A stretch of DNA of 64,000 nt, taken from NCBI RefSeq assembly GCF_008704995.1, contig NZ_CP023747.1, positions 1,700,501 to 1,764,500 of the forward strand. Reading direction: 5' to 3'. Shown here one piece after another: positions 18,743-28,259 of this stretch. A program made the translations under genes and the position numbers. Origin of the DNA: Streptomyces nodosus (lineage in GTDB: Bacteria; Actinomycetota; Actinomycetes; Streptomycetales; Streptomycetaceae). The number at the start of each line of letters is the position of its first letter. The stretch's first letter is position 1. The notes under the pieces were generated by a model. That model made no database searches, had not been told where the DNA came from, and saw only the letters and a program-made list of their open reading frames with translations.

Positions 18743-18961
18743 CTACTGCCCGCCCTTCTGAACGAATGAGCGCACGAAGTCCTCGGCATTCTCCTCGAGG
18801 ACATCATCGATCTCGTCCAGCACGGAGTCCACGTCGTCGCTCAGCTTCTCGTGCCGCTCCTTGAGGTCCTCGGAGGCCTGCGCGTCCTGCGTCTGCTCCT
18901 CGACCTCCTCGGTGGAACGCGTCGCCTTCTGCTGTCCGCCGTCGGTGTCCTTGGTCGCCAT
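18743..18961 (-). CDS. pup: Prokaryotic ubiquitin-like protein Pup
   Basis: A 72-residue, highly acidic, largely disordered protein tag. It ends in GGQ, so Dop must deamidate the last Gln to Glu before PafA can ligate it. The central VDSVLDEIDDVLEENAEDFVRSF is the helix that docks on the Arc coiled coils. The ATG at 18959-18961 gives the standard length; an in-frame start 13 codons upstream is not expected. Confidence 0.98.
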   Translation of the reverse strand: MATKDTDGGQQKATRSTEEVEEQTQDAQASEDLKERHEKLSDDVDSVLDEIDDVLEENAEDFVRSFVQKGGQ

Positions 18962-19139
18962 AACCCTCACCCCGCTCAGTTCGCCCGACATGGTCGGCAT
19001 TTCTGCCGATCGGTGATGATCAGACCCTACAAGCCCGGTCCGACATCGGCCCCGCAGTTACTCCAACGTACGGGGGCCACCTCGATGATTCCCGGCCGCC
19101 GGGCTTTACACCCCGCGGCCGGCCGGCCCGTGCGCCCGG

Positions 19140-20651
19140 TCAGCCGCCGGACAGCACCCTCACCAGGTCCTCCGCCGTGCGGCAGCGGTCCAGGAGTTCC
19201 TTGACGTGATTACGCGTGCCGCGAAGCGGCTCCAGGGTGGGGACCCGCTGGAGCGAGTCCCGGCCCGGGAGGTCGAAGATCACCGAGTCCCAGGAAGCGG
19301 CCGCGACGTCGTCCGCGTACTGTTCCAGGCAGCGGCCCCGGAAGTAGGCGCGGGTGTCCTCCGGCGGCTTCGTACGGGCCTGCTCGACGTCGTCCTCGCC
19401 CAGCAGGCGCTTCATGCGGCCGCGGGCCACCAGACGGTTGTAGAGGCCCTTCTCGGCGCGTACGTCGGCGTACTGGAGATCGACGAGGTGCAGCCGGGCG
19501 GCGTCCCAGTCGAGGTCGTCGCGGCGCCGGTAGCCCTCCATGAGTTCCCGTTTGGCGACCCAGTCCAGCTCGCCGGCCAGGCTCATGGGATCCCTCTCCA
19601 GGCGGTTGAGGGTGTCCTCCCAGCGGGTCAGGACGTCCTTGGTCTGGTCGTCGGCGTCGGCTCCGAAGCGGTCCTCCACGTATTTGCGCGACAGCTCGTA
19701 GTACTCCATCTGGAGCTGGACCGCGGTGAGTGTGCGGCCGCTGCGGAGGGTGACGAGGCGCTTGAGGGTGGGGTCGTGGGAGACCTGGTGGAGGGTGCGC
19801 ACGGGCTGTTCGACGGCCAGGTCGACGGCGATGAAGCCGTCCTCGATCATGGACAGCACGAGGGCCGTGGTGCCGAGCTTCAGATAGGTCGAGATCTCCG
19901 AGAGGTTGGCGTCGCCGATGATCACATGGAGCCGGCGGTATTTCTCGGCGTCGGCGTGGGGTTCGTCCCGGGTGTTGATGATGGGCCGCTTGAGTGTGGT
20001 CTCCAGGCCGACCTCGACCTCGAAGTAGTCGGCGCGCTGGCTGAGCTGGAAGCCGTGTTCATGGCCGTCCTGGCCGATGCCGACGCGGCCGGCCCCGGCG
20101 AAGACCGGGCGGGAGACGAAGAAGGGCGTGAGGTGGCGCACGATGTCCGAGAAGGGGGTCTCCCGCTTCATCAGGTAGTTCTCGTGCGTGCCGTAGGAGG
20201 CGCCCTTGTTGTCGGTGTTGTTCTTGTAGAGATGGATCGGCTGGGCGCCGGGCAGCTGGGCGGCCCGTTCCGCGGCCTCGGCCATGATCCGTTCGCCTGC
20301 CTTGTCCCAGAGGACCGCGTCGCGCGGGTTGGTGACCTCGGGGGCGCTGTATTCGGGGTGGGCGTGGTCGACGTAGAGCCGTGCGCCGTTGGTGAGGATC
20401 ACATTGGCGAGGCCGATGTCCTCGTCGGTGAGCTGGCTGGCGTCGGCGGCCTCGCGGGCGAGGTCGAAGCCTCGCGCGTCCCGCAGCGGGTTCTCCTCCT
20501 CGAAGTCCCAGCGGGCCCGGCGGGCCCGGTGCATCGCCGCCGCGTAGGCGTTGACGATCTGGGATGAGGTGAGCATGGCATTGGCGTTGGGGTGGCCGGG
20601 GACGGAGATGCCGTACTCCGTCTCGATGCCCATTACTCGCCGTACGGTCAT
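19140..20651 (-). CDS. dop: Pup deamidase/depupylase Dop
   Basis: A 503-residue homologue of PafA, starting [20 protein letters not shown] with an AAGGAGGG ribosome site. It deamidates the C-terminal Gln of Pup and removes Pup from tagged proteins. The segment [20 protein letters not shown] matches PafA's equivalent, and the loop after residue ~45 is longer than in PafA, as is usual for Dop. It is upstream of pup, with a 178-bp gap that may hold a pup promoter. Confidence 0.96.
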   Translation of the reverse strand: MTVRRVMGIETEYGISVPGHPNANAMLTSSQIVNAYAAAMHRARRARWDFEEENPLRDARGFDLAREAADASQLTDEDIGLANVILTNGARLYVDHAHPEYSAPEVTNPRDAVLWDKAGERIMAEAAERAAQLPGAQPIHLYKNNTDNKGASYGTHENYLMKRETPFSDIVRHLTPFFVSRPVFAGAGRVGIGQDGHEHGFQLSQRADYFEVEVGLETTLKRPIINTRDEPHADAEKYRRLHVIIGDANLSEISTYLKLGTTALVLSMIEDGFIAVDLAVEQPVRTLHQVSHDPTLKRLVTLRSGRTLTAVQLQMEYYELSRKYVEDRFGADADDQTKDVLTRWEDTLNRLERDPMSLAGELDWVAKRELMEGYRRRDDLDWDAARLHLVDLQYADVRAEKGLYNRLVARGRMKRLLGEDDVEQARTKPPEDTRAYFRGRCLEQYADDVAAASWDSVIFDLPGRDSLQRVPTLEPLRGTRNHVKELLDRCRTAEDLVRVLSGG

Positions 20652-20830
20652 GCGGCCCTCCTTGCCCGGCGGCGCCCTCGGTCGGGGGCGGCGCTCAAGT
20701 ACCGCTGGTGCTCCGGTGCGCGTGCGGTGCCCGTCCCCGCACGGCGCGACGCGGCGGTACGAAAGAGCCTAGAACGCCTTTGCGCTGGTGGGGAGATCAT
20801 TTGAGTCATTGCTTGTGCTCCGGCTGTGCC

Positions 20831-20887
20831 AAAAACGCGGTCGGCTGCGGATACCCGGTGAGGGCACCCGCAGCCGCCCCGCGTTTT
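20831..20887 (-). terminator. Intrinsic terminator directly after arc
   Basis: On the minus strand, the CGCGG/CCGCG and GGCTGCGG/CCGCAGCC arms form a long interrupted stem that overlaps the arc stop codon and is followed by TTTTT. This is one of the few hairpins in the window with a classical U-tract. It implies that arc is not simply read through into dop. Confidence 0.85.
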
Positions 20888-22652
20888 ACAGGTACTGACC
20901 GGTGTTTGCCACCGTGTCGATGGAGCGTCCGGTGTCCGCGCCTTGCTTTCCGGTGATGAGGGTGCGGATGTATACGATCCGTTCGCCCTTCTTTCCGGAG
21001 ATCCTGGCCCAGTCGTCCGGGTTGGTGGTGTTGGGAAGGTCCTCGTTCTCCTTGAACTCGTCCACGCATGCCTGGAGGAGGTGGGAGACCCTGAGGCCCT
21101 TCTGGTTGTGTTCGAGGAAGTCCTTGATGGCCATTTTCTTGGCGCGGCCGACGATGTTCTCGATCATGGCGCCGGAATTGAAGTCCTTGAAATAGAGGAC
21201 TTCCTTGTCGCCGTTGGCGTAGGTGACCTCGAGGAAGCGGTTCTCGTCGGATTCGGCGTACATCTGTTCCACGGCGGTCTGGATCATGCCGTGGACGGTG
21301 GATCCCTTGTCCCCGCCGTGTTCACTGACGTCGTCGGCGTGCAGGGGGAGCCTCTGGGTGAGGTACTTCCCGAAGATGTCCTTGGCCGCTTCGGCGTCGG
21401 GGCGCTCGATCTTGATCTTCACATCGAGGCGGCCGGGGCGCAGGATGGCCGGGTCGATCATGTCCTCACGGTTGGAGGCGCCGATCACGACCACGTTCTG
21501 GAGGCCTTCCACGCCGTCGATCTCGGCGAGCAGCTGGGGGACGATGGTGTTCTCCACGTCCGAGCTGACGCCGGAGCCGCGGGTGCGGAAGAGGGATTCC
21601 ATCTCGTCGAAGAAGACGATGACGGGGGTGCCCTCGCTGGCCTTCTCCCGGGCGCGCTGGAAGACGAGGCGGATCTGCCGTTCGGTCTCGCCGACGTACT
21701 TGTTCAGCAGCTCGGGGCCCTTGATGTTGAGGAAGAAGCTCTTGCCCGCGGCCTGGCCGGTGACTTCGGCGACCTTTTTGGCCAGTGAGTTGGCCACGGC
21801 CTTGGCGATGAGGGTCTTTCCGCACCCGGGGGGTCCGTAGAGCAGGACGCCCTTGGGCGGGCGCAGTTCGTGCTCCTTGAACAGGTCGGGGTAGAGGTAG
21901 GGGAGCTCGACCGCGTCGCGGATGGCTTCGATCTGGCCGGCGAGGCCGCCGATCTGCTCGTAGCCGATGTCGGGGACTTCTTCGAGGACGAGTTCTTCGA
22001 CCTCGCTCTTCGGTACGACTTCGTAGACGTAGCCGGAGCGGGGTTCGAGCAGGAGGGCGTCGCCGGGGCGGATGGTGACGTCCAGCAGCGGCTCGGCGAG
22101 CCGTACCACCCGTTCCTCGTCGGTGTGCCCGAGCACCAGGGCGCGCTCGCCGTCCTCGAGGATCTCCTTGAGGGTGACGATGTCCCCGACGCGCTCGAAT
22201 GTCATGGCCTCGACCACGTTGAGCGCTTCGTTGAGCATGACTTCCTGGCCGCGGCGGAGCTCGTCGAGTTCCACGCCGGGGCTGACGTTCACGCGGAGTT
22301 TGCGGCCGCCGGTGAAGATGTCGGCGGTGCCGTCCTCGTTCGCCTGCAGGAAGACTCCGAAGCCGGCCGGCGGCTGGGCGAGCCGGTCGACCTCTTCCTT
22401 GAGGGCCACGATCTGGTCGCGGGCTTCACGGAGTGTGTTGGCGAGGCGTTCGTTCTGTGCGGAGACGCCGGCCAGGTTGGTCTGCAGCTCGACGATCCGC
22501 TCTTCGAGAATCCTCGTGTGTCGCGGAGAGTCGGCGAGCTTGCGGCGCAGGACGGCGATCTCCTGCTCAAGGTAGGCGATCTGCCCGGCAGGGTCGTCGG
22601 ACCCTCGCCCCGGGCGGATGCCGCGGTTCATGTCGTCGTCGTGGGCTGCCAC
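20886..22652 (-). CDS. arc: Proteasome-associated AAA+ ATPase ARC (Mpa)
   Basis: A 588-residue unfoldase. Residues ~25-90 form the coiled coil that binds Pup, then come two OB-fold interdomain regions (~95-215) and the AAA+ module with Walker A GPPGCGKT at 273-280 and Walker [10 protein letters not shown]. The C-terminus ends GQYL, the proteasome-docking motif. The GTG at 22650-22652 is preceded by GGAGGAGGTGAGG; a TTG six codons earlier would place the start inside that site. It sits at the head of the locus and has its own terminator. Confidence 0.97.
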   Translation of the reverse strand: MAAHDDDMNRGIRPGRGSDDPAGQIAYLEQEIAVLRRKLADSPRHTRILEERIVELQTNLAGVSAQNERLANTLREARDQIVALKEEVDRLAQPPAGFGVFLQANEDGTADIFTGGRKLRVNVSPGVELDELRRGQEVMLNEALNVVEAMTFERVGDIVTLKEILEDGERALVLGHTDEERVVRLAEPLLDVTIRPGDALLLEPRSGYVYEVVPKSEVEELVLEEVPDIGYEQIGGLAGQIEAIRDAVELPYLYPDLFKEHELRPPKGVLLYGPPGCGKTLIAKAVANSLAKKVAEVTGQAAGKSFFLNIKGPELLNKYVGETERQIRLVFQRAREKASEGTPVIVFFDEMESLFRTRGSGVSSDVENTIVPQLLAEIDGVEGLQNVVVIGASNREDMIDPAILRPGRLDVKIKIERPDAEAAKDIFGKYLTQRLPLHADDVSEHGGDKGSTVHGMIQTAVEQMYAESDENRFLEVTYANGDKEVLYFKDFNSGAMIENIVGRAKKMAIKDFLEHNQKGLRVSHLLQACVDEFKENEDLPNTTNPDDWARISGKKGERIVYIRTLITGKQGADTGRSIDTVANTGQYL

Positions 22653-22899
22653 GGTCCTCACCTCCTCCAAGGGGAGCTGGACGCTTCCAGACCCTACCTG
22701 GGTGGGTGTCGATTGAAACCCCTAGATCACAAAGACTGTCGAGGTGTGTCCGATCTTCACCCTTGCGCTCTCCCTCACGCCAGGGGAATACCCACCGAAC
22801 ATGATTGGGAAGCGGCCGAAGGTAGGGTCGGACTGTTCAACACCCGTCAGGGCTGGCCGGATTCCCGGGGCGGCCCTTACGCAGGAAATGGCAGGGGAG

Positions 22900-23202
22900 A
22901 TGACCGTGCAGCAGGCCGCAGTGGGCGGCGAGGAGCTGGAGGTCTGGATCGATCAGGATCTCTGTACCGGTGACGGCATCTGTGCCCAGTACGCGCCGGA
23001 GGTTTTCGAGCTGGACATCGACGGTCTGGCTTATGTGAAGGGCCCGGAGGAGGAGCTTTTGCAGGCCAGGGGGGCGGCAACGCCCGTTCCGCTGCCGCTT
23101 CTCACGGATGTGGTGGACTCGGCGCGGGAGTGTCCGGGTGAGTGCATCCATGTACGGCGACTTTCGGACGGGGTGGAGGTGTACGGGCCGGACGCGGAGT
23201 GA
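22900..23202 (+). CDS. Small ferredoxin, probably 3Fe-4S type
   Basis: A protein of about 100 residues with CTGDGICAQYAPEVF and, near the end, ARECPGEC, the cluster ligands of single-cluster actinobacterial ferredoxins that often serve P450s. An extra Cys follows the CP motif, so a 4Fe-4S cluster is also possible. The frame is open upstream to 22744, with ATGs at 22801 and 22888. I chose 22900 because the conserved part begins soon after, but none of these starts has a well-spaced ribosome site. It is divergent from arc; I know of no proteasome link. Confidence 0.8.
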   Translation: MTVQQAAVGGEELEVWIDQDLCTGDGICAQYAPEVFELDIDGLAYVKGPEEELLQARGAATPVPLPLLTDVVDSARECPGECIHVRRLSDGVEVYGPDAE

Positions 23203-23282
23203 TGGTACGACCACTCCGCGTGGCTTCTGTCGGTTCGCTCACGCCGGGCGGCGGGGCGTGTGCGCCGGTGACTGGGGTGGGG

Positions 23283-23855
23283 TCATACGGTCCGGGTGCC
23301 GCCGGGGGTGGAGCGGATGAACGCATGGCCGTTCCATCGCCATTCGGCGGGGGTTCTGGTGTCGGGGCAGCAACTGGGCACGTCGGGTGAGGAGTAGCCG
23401 AGGAGGGTGGCGGTGACGGCGCCGTCCTGGACGGCGAAGTCGGTGACGGTGAGGCGGTCCTCGGGGTCGACGAGGGTGGCGACCACGTGGGGTTCGCCGG
23501 CTCCGGCGGCCTGGGCGAGGACGTAGAGGGCGTCGGGCGGGGTGCCCATGCCGGCGTCGCAGTGGACCAGGGCGATGGTCTCGGGGCGGTGGTCGCCGTC
23601 GAGGTCTCCGGTGGCTTTCTTCTCGACGAGGGGTTCGTCGGGGCCGCAGTCGAGGGGGAAGTGGGCTCGGGCGGGGTCGGGGGGTGTGGCGGCGGGGGCC
23701 GTACGGTCCTCGGTGTGGTGCTGGGCCGCGGTGGCGGGGCCGGGCTGCAGCAGGGAGGACAGGGCGATCACACCGGCGATGGCGGTGGCCGTGCCGACCC
23801 AGTGGATGGGTCGGGGGGCGGTGTGAGCGAGTTCCGGGACAACGGATTGCTGCAC
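23283..23855 (-). CDS. Exported or membrane-anchored protein of unknown function
   Basis: A 190-residue protein. A hydrophobic segment at about residues 20-40 (VGTATAIAGVIALSSLL) followed by PATAAQ looks like a signal peptide with an AxA cleavage site. The rest contains DLDGDHRPETIALVHC, which resembles an FG-GAP/EF-hand-like Asp loop, and three further Cys residues. The GTG at 23853-23855 has an AGGAGA ribosome site 12 bp upstream. I do not recognise a family. Confidence 0.65.
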   Translation of the reverse strand: MQQSVVPELAHTAPRPIHWVGTATAIAGVIALSSLLQPGPATAAQHHTEDRTAPAATPPDPARAHFPLDCGPDEPLVEKKATGDLDGDHRPETIALVHCDAGMGTPPDALYVLAQAAGAGEPHVVATLVDPEDRLTVTDFAVQDGAVTATLLGYSSPDVPSCCPDTRTPAEWRWNGHAFIRSTPGGTRTV

Positions 23856-24061
23856 GTGAGAAGTGTCTCCTGTGAGAGCTGTGCCGGTGGGGGTGTCCCG
23901 CATCGTGCCACACGTCACAGCGTGGGGGAACGGCGGGGGCGCGCTCGGGTGGGCGGCCGGCTCTCGGTGGGTGGCTCAACGGGCGAGCGCCGTGGCGGAG
24001 TTCCGCGGTGTTGCGGGGAACTCGGCCACGGCGCTCGTGGGTTGGCCGTTCAGGGGTGGTG

Positions 24062-24964
24062 TCAGCGGGTGTTGCCCGCGTCGGCGTTGGGGCCTGCGTA
24101 GTCCTCGCCGTAGGCGCCCTTGGCGGGCCTGCGGCGGCGCATCGGGGGTTCGACGCCGTCGGCGAGGCGGCGGGCGGTGAGGAGGAAGCCGGTGTGTCCG
24201 ATCATCCGGTGGTCGGGGCGGACGGCGAGGCCTTCGATGTGCCAGTTGCGGATCATCGTCTCCCAGGCGGTCGGCTCGTTGAAGCAGCCGATCTCGCGGA
24301 TGGATTCGACGGTCCGGGCGAGCTGGGTGGTGGTGGCCACGTAGCAGCAGAGGATGCCGCCGGGGACGAGTGCCTTGGAGACGGCTTCGAGGCATTCCCA
24401 GGGGGCGAGCATGTCGAGGATGACGCGGTCGACGTCGGTGTCGCTCAGGTTGTCCTGGAGGTCGCCGACGGTGAGCTGCCAGGCGGGGTGGGGGCCGCCG
24501 AAGTAGCGTTCCACGTTGGCCTGGGCGATCTCTGCGAAGTCGGCGCGGCGCTCGTAGCTGTGGAGCATGCCCTGGTCGCCGATGGCGCGCAGCAGGAAGC
24601 TGCTGAGGGAGCCGGAGCCGACGCCGGCTTCCACGACGCGTGCGCCGGGGAAGATGTCGGCGAAGGCGAGGATCTGCCCCGCGTCCTTGGGGTAGACGAC
24701 GGCTGCGCCGCGTGGCATGGACAGGACGTAGTCGGGGAGCAGGGGGCGCAGCGCGAGGTAGGCGACGTTCCCGGTGGTGCGGACAACGCTGCCCTCGGGT
24801 GCGCCGATCAGTTCGTCGTGCGGGAAGGAACCCTTGTGGGTGTGGAAGTTCTTCCCGGCTTCGAGCGTGAACGTGTAGTGGCGGCCCTTGGGGTCGGTCA
24901 GCTGTACCTGGTCCCCGACCTTGAAGGGCCCGCGACGGCGGGCGGCACCGGTCGGTTCGGACAT
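24062..24964 (-). CDS. trmI: tRNA (adenine-58-N1) methyltransferase TrmI
   Basis: A 300-residue SAM-dependent methyltransferase that makes m1A58 in the T-loop of tRNAs. The SAM site VVEAGVGSGSLSSFLLRAIG is at about residues 110-129 and VILDMLAPWECL holds the catalytic Asp region. An N-terminal beta domain comes first, as in TrmI/Rv2118c. In mycobacteria the orthologue also neighbours the proteasome locus. The Lys/Arg/Asn-rich tail is variable. Confidence 0.93.
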   Translation of the reverse strand: MSEPTGAARRRGPFKVGDQVQLTDPKGRHYTFTLEAGKNFHTHKGSFPHDELIGAPEGSVVRTTGNVAYLALRPLLPDYVLSMPRGAAVVYPKDAGQILAFADIFPGARVVEAGVGSGSLSSFLLRAIGDQGMLHSYERRADFAEIAQANVERYFGGPHPAWQLTVGDLQDNLSDTDVDRVILDMLAPWECLEAVSKALVPGGILCCYVATTTQLARTVESIREIGCFNEPTAWETMIRNWHIEGLAVRPDHRMIGHTGFLLTARRLADGVEPPMRRRRPAKGAYGEDYAGPNADAGNTR

Positions 24965-25019
24965 GTGACCAGACTACCGGTCGTGGCGGGGGTCGCCGAC
25001 CAGCTGTGGGGGGCGGGGG

Positions 25020-26573
25020 TCAGCTGGGGCGGGCCATGGCTTTGACGAAGGCGCGTTCGACGTCGGCGGCGGAGAGGACGCCGTAGATCTCGCCGGTCTC
25101 CTCGACGACGAGGTATTCGGTGGCGGGGGCGGCGCGCAGGGCGTCGAGGAGGTCCTCGCCGGCGAGTTCCGCGGAGATGCGCATGCCGTCGGTGAGTTCC
25201 TGGGCGAGGCCGCTGACGGCGACCCAGGGGCGGCGGTGTTCGGGTACGCCGACGATGGCGGCCTCGCGGACGAGGGAGAGGGGCGCGCCGTGGGCGTCGA
25301 CGACGACGAGGGCGCGGGCTCCGACGCTGTTGGCGCGGCGCAGGGCTTCGGACAGGGGGGTGTCGCTCTCGACGGGGACGGCTCGGCGGGTGAGGGCGCG
25401 GGCGCGGAGTTCGGGGAGGTGTTCGCGCAGGCGTGCCATGCGGAGGCTGTTGCCGGCGCCGGTCCAGATGATCGCGGCGAGGATGGCGGCGAGCAGGGCG
25501 TCGGTGACGGTGTCCATGCCGACGTTGTCCTCGGCGGAGGAGCCGAGGGCACCGGACTGGGTGAGCAGGGGCAGGCCGATGAGGACGGTGACGGCGAGGG
25601 CGCGGCCGACCCAGGCGGCGGCGACGGTGCCGCTCATGGGTCTGCCGGTGATCTTCCAGACGACGGCGCGGAGCATGCGGCCGCCGTCGAGGGGGAGGCC
25701 GGGGAGCAGGTTGAAGACGGCCACGATGAGGTTGGAGATCATCAGGCCGGCGAGGAGGACGCCGGGGACGGTGCCGGGGCGGACGGTCTGCAGGGCGAGG
25801 TAGAAGATTCCGGCGAGGACGAGGGAGAGCAGGGGTCCGACGAAGGCGAGGGTGAATTCCCGGCCGGGGGTCTCGGCTTCTTTTTCGATCTCGGAGACGC
25901 CGCCGAAGAACTGGAGCTGGATGCGGCGCACCGGGAGTTTGAAGCGGAGGGCCGCGACGGTGTGGGCCAGTTCGTGGATGAGCACGGAGGCGTAGAAGGC
26001 GACGGCGAAGAAGAGGGAGACGAGGTAGCGGGCGGCGCCGAGTTCGGGCAGGACGCGGTCGAGCTGGCCGCCGAAGACCCAGGTGATCAGGGCGGCGACG
26101 AGGAACCAGCTGGGGGCGACGTAGACGGGGACGCCGAAGGGCCGTCCCATGAGGATGCCGCCGCCGGGTTCCTGGGTGCGGTGCGGGGAGCGTCCCTGGC
26201 TGTCGGGGCCGGATCGGGCGTGGCTGCGGGCGGGGACGGCGGGGGGTCCGGGCGGCGGGGGCGGGGCGGGGGTGAGGTGCTGGGGGGAGGCGGAGGTGTC
26301 GGTGTCCGGGTGGTCCTCGTGAGTGGGGGCTCCCGGCGTCTCATGGGGGGCGGCGGGTTCCCGCGGGGGTGAGGCCGGGTCCTGGCGGGGGGTGTCCGGG
26401 TCGCCGGGTGCCGGTGCGTCCGTGGTGCCCTCGGGGGGCGTCGCACGGGTGGTGCGGTCCCGCTGCTGCTGCTCGGGGTGTGCGGGGTCGGTGGTGCGTG
26501 CCGTGGGGGGTGCCTCGGGGCCGGCCCCCTCGTTGCCGGGGCGCGGCTGTCCGCTCCCGCCGCTCTCGTCCAC
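25020..26573 (-). CDS. Site-2-type intramembrane metalloprotease with CBS domains
   Basis: A 517-residue M50B rhomboid-like zinc protease. The first ~130 residues are Pro/Thr/Glu-rich and disordered, followed by membrane segments carrying VLIHELAHTV (HExxH) and NLLPGLPLDGGRML (second metal site). Two CBS-like repeats occupy the C-terminus (about 385-517). The frame is open far upstream into the insertion sequence, but the GTG at 26571-26573 has an AAGGGGA ribosome site. An alternative start at the internal ATG before GRPFGVPVYVAPSW would remove the disordered part. It may cleave an anti-sigma factor; no such partner is nearby. Confidence 0.85.
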   Translation of the reverse strand: MDESGGSGQPRPGNEGAGPEAPPTARTTDPAHPEQQQRDRTTRATPPEGTTDAPAPGDPDTPRQDPASPPREPAAPHETPGAPTHEDHPDTDTSASPQHLTPAPPPPPGPPAVPARSHARSGPDSQGRSPHRTQEPGGGILMGRPFGVPVYVAPSWFLVAALITWVFGGQLDRVLPELGAARYLVSLFFAVAFYASVLIHELAHTVAALRFKLPVRRIQLQFFGGVSEIEKEAETPGREFTLAFVGPLLSLVLAGIFYLALQTVRPGTVPGVLLAGLMISNLIVAVFNLLPGLPLDGGRMLRAVVWKITGRPMSGTVAAAWVGRALAVTVLIGLPLLTQSGALGSSAEDNVGMDTVTDALLAAILAAIIWTGAGNSLRMARLREHLPELRARALTRRAVPVESDTPLSEALRRANSVGARALVVVDAHGAPLSLVREAAIVGVPEHRRPWVAVSGLAQELTDGMRISAELAGEDLLDALRAAPATEYLVVEETGEIYGVLSAADVERAFVKAMARPS

Positions 26574-26781
26574 GATGTCCCCTTGATCGAAGCGTCCTCC
26601 CGCTCCCGGTCGTGCCGGGTGGGCGGGTCCCGGGTCGATGGTATGCGGCCGTCGCTCGGTGTTCCGCCCCGGCACCCCTTCTGTTGTCCCCTTCGCCGCG
26701 GGTGTGCGCCGTGGTTCTGTGGCGTGTGTGCGGTGCGCGGGCCGGGTCCGGACCGCTTCGACCGGGTGCGGCGGGGTCACT
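26574..26781. other. Upstream region of the site-2 protease gene, left flank of the IS
   Basis: About 210 bp between the protease start and the predicted left end of the insertion sequence, with no plausible gene. Before the insertion it would have been the shared intergenic region between the protease gene and the divergent RecB-like gene. Confidence 0.5.
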
Positions 26782-26797
26782 GATGCTCCTATTGCTG

Positions 26798-28012
26798 TCA
26801 AGCGGCTTGGAGCCAGTTGCGGTAGGCGTGGGCGAGGTCGTCGTCTCGGCGGATTCCGCGTTCGAGGGTGGAGATGGTGGCCGGCCAGACGCCGAAGTGC
26901 TTCGCTGCGGCGGTGAGCGTGATGTTCCTGGACTGCCGCAGAGGCCGCAGGTCGGCGATGCCGGGGACGGCGACCGTGGTGGTCAGGCAACGGAACATCT
27001 CCCGGGCGATGGCCCGTTTCAGCAACCGGATGATTTCCTTCTTCGTCCGGCCGGCGGTGGTCTGTCGTGTCACGTACTCGCGGGTGCGCAAGTCGTGGGA
27101 CATACGGACGAGAGCGATGCGGTAGAGGGCCGCGTTGGCGGCCCGGTCGCCGCCTCGTGAGAGGCGGTGCCGGTTCGTCCGGCCGCTGGAGGCGGGGACG
27201 GGTGCGACTCCGCAGAGGGCCGCGAAGGCCGCCTCGGTCCGCATGCGTTCGGGGTTGCCTCCCGCCGTGAGCAGGAGCTGGGCGGCGGTGTCGGGGCCGA
27301 CTCCGTAGGAGGCCCGCAGTCCGGGGTTGTGGACGGTGACCTCGCTGTCCAGGGCCTTGGTCAGGGCTTCGTGCTCGGCGGTCAGTTCTTTGACGCGCCG
27401 GGCGAGGCTCCTGAGCGCGGTGAGGACCGCGGTGTGGACGGCGTCCCCGCAGGGCCGCAGTCGGGCCAGGGCGTCGGTGCGGTCCGTTCCTTTGAGCTGC
27501 CCGTACTTGGCGCGGACGGTGTCGGGGGCGGTGATGAGGATGTGGCCGATCTGGTTCAGGGCTGCGGTGCGGGCCTTGACGGCGGAGCGGGCGGCGTTGT
27601 GCAGGGCGCGTATGCCGGCGACGGTGTCGTCCTTGGGGGCGCTGGAGGCCCGTCCGGACAGGGCGGCGCGGGCCGCGGCGTAGGCGTCGATGGGATCGGA
27701 CTTGCCGATGCGGCGGCGTTCGGCCCGGTCGGGCCGGTTGACCTCGACGACCTGGTGGCCGTGCGAGCGCGCGGCGCGGGTGAAGCCGGCGCCGTAGGAG
27801 GCGGTGCCTTCCACCCCGATCGCGATCACGTGGCCGTGGGCGGCCACAAAGGCCAGGGCCGCGGCGTATCCGGCGCCGGTGGTGGTGAACTCGGCGTCGG
27901 CGAGGTGACCGCCGTTGTCGCTGATGACCGCGACGTGGATGGTGTCGGCATGGGAGTCGACCCCGCCGAACACATCCTGGTCCGCCGTGTCGTCTACGAC
28001 CGCTGATGTCAT
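26798..28012 (-). CDS. IS110-family transposase
   Basis: A 404-residue DEDD recombinase. The RuvC-like acidic residues are probably D19 (GVDSHADT), E68 (GVEGT), D106 and D109 (KSDPIDA). The C-terminal Tnp20 domain includes GRTNRHRLSRGGDRAANAAL with the serine region. The last ~50 residues (AAAKHFGVWPATISTLERG) look like a fused XRE-type helix-turn-helix. The ATG has a GGAAGG ribosome site. The gene appears intact, with no frameshift, so the element may still be active. Confidence 0.93.
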   Translation of the reverse strand: MTSAVVDDTADQDVFGGVDSHADTIHVAVISDNGGHLADAEFTTTGAGYAAALAFVAAHGHVIAIGVEGTASYGAGFTRAARSHGHQVVEVNRPDRAERRRIGKSDPIDAYAAARAALSGRASSAPKDDTVAGIRALHNAARSAVKARTAALNQIGHILITAPDTVRAKYGQLKGTDRTDALARLRPCGDAVHTAVLTALRSLARRVKELTAEHEALTKALDSEVTVHNPGLRASYGVGPDTAAQLLLTAGGNPERMRTEAAFAALCGVAPVPASSGRTNRHRLSRGGDRAANAALYRIALVRMSHDLRTREYVTRQTTAGRTKKEIIRLLKRAIAREMFRCLTTTVAVPGIADLRPLRQSRNITLTAAAKHFGVWPATISTLERGIRRDDDLAHAYRNWLQAA

Positions 28013-28231
28013 GCTGATGATGCCTTCCCAGCCGAAGGTGGGCGCCGGCCGGGTGGCGCAGACAGGACATCGAGGGGGCTTCTGACCAAGCTCCTATCAG
28101 GTCATGTTCCGCCCGGCCGGAGCCATGAGAACAGGTCCCGGCGGCCGGACAGAACAGTGGGAAGACAGCCCAGCAGGGCGTCAGTCAGTGGCAGAGCCAC
28201 GACCACCGGAACCTGAGTATCAGCATCGATG
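28013..28231 (-). ncRNA. Candidate bridge RNA region of the IS110 element
   Basis: In IS110 elements the noncoding segment upstream of the transposase encodes a structured guide RNA with target- and donor-binding loops. Here the segment is ~220 bp and contains several GC-rich inverted repeats (for example around CCGGCCGG at 28113-28146). It also contains ATAGGAGC (minus strand, 28097-28090), the same octamer found at the other end of the element just after the transposase stop (26792-26785). That match could be a donor guide. No structure was computed. Confidence 0.35.
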
Positions 28232-28259
28232 TCAGTGGTGGGCCGTATGGTCTGTGGTC

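Larger units (their letters stand above)
26782..28231 (-). mobile_element. IS110-family insertion sequence (about 1.45 kb)
   Basis: A single transposase gene with a ~220-bp noncoding region upstream of it, inserted between divergent genes. GATG occurs at both predicted ends (26782-26785 and 28228-28231). Removing one copy with the intervening DNA rebuilds CACTGATGTCAGTG, whose arms CACTGA/TCAGTG are a perfect inverted repeat. There are no terminal inverted repeats, as expected for this family. Boundaries are inferred from this reconstruction and could be off by a few bases. Confidence 0.7.

Noticed and set aside
26574..28070. Upstream extension of the site-2 protease frame through the insertion sequence
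   Set aside because: The frame stays open only because of GC bias; the extension is Arg/Pro-rich shadow sequence of the transposase and a good GTG with ribosome site exists at 26573.
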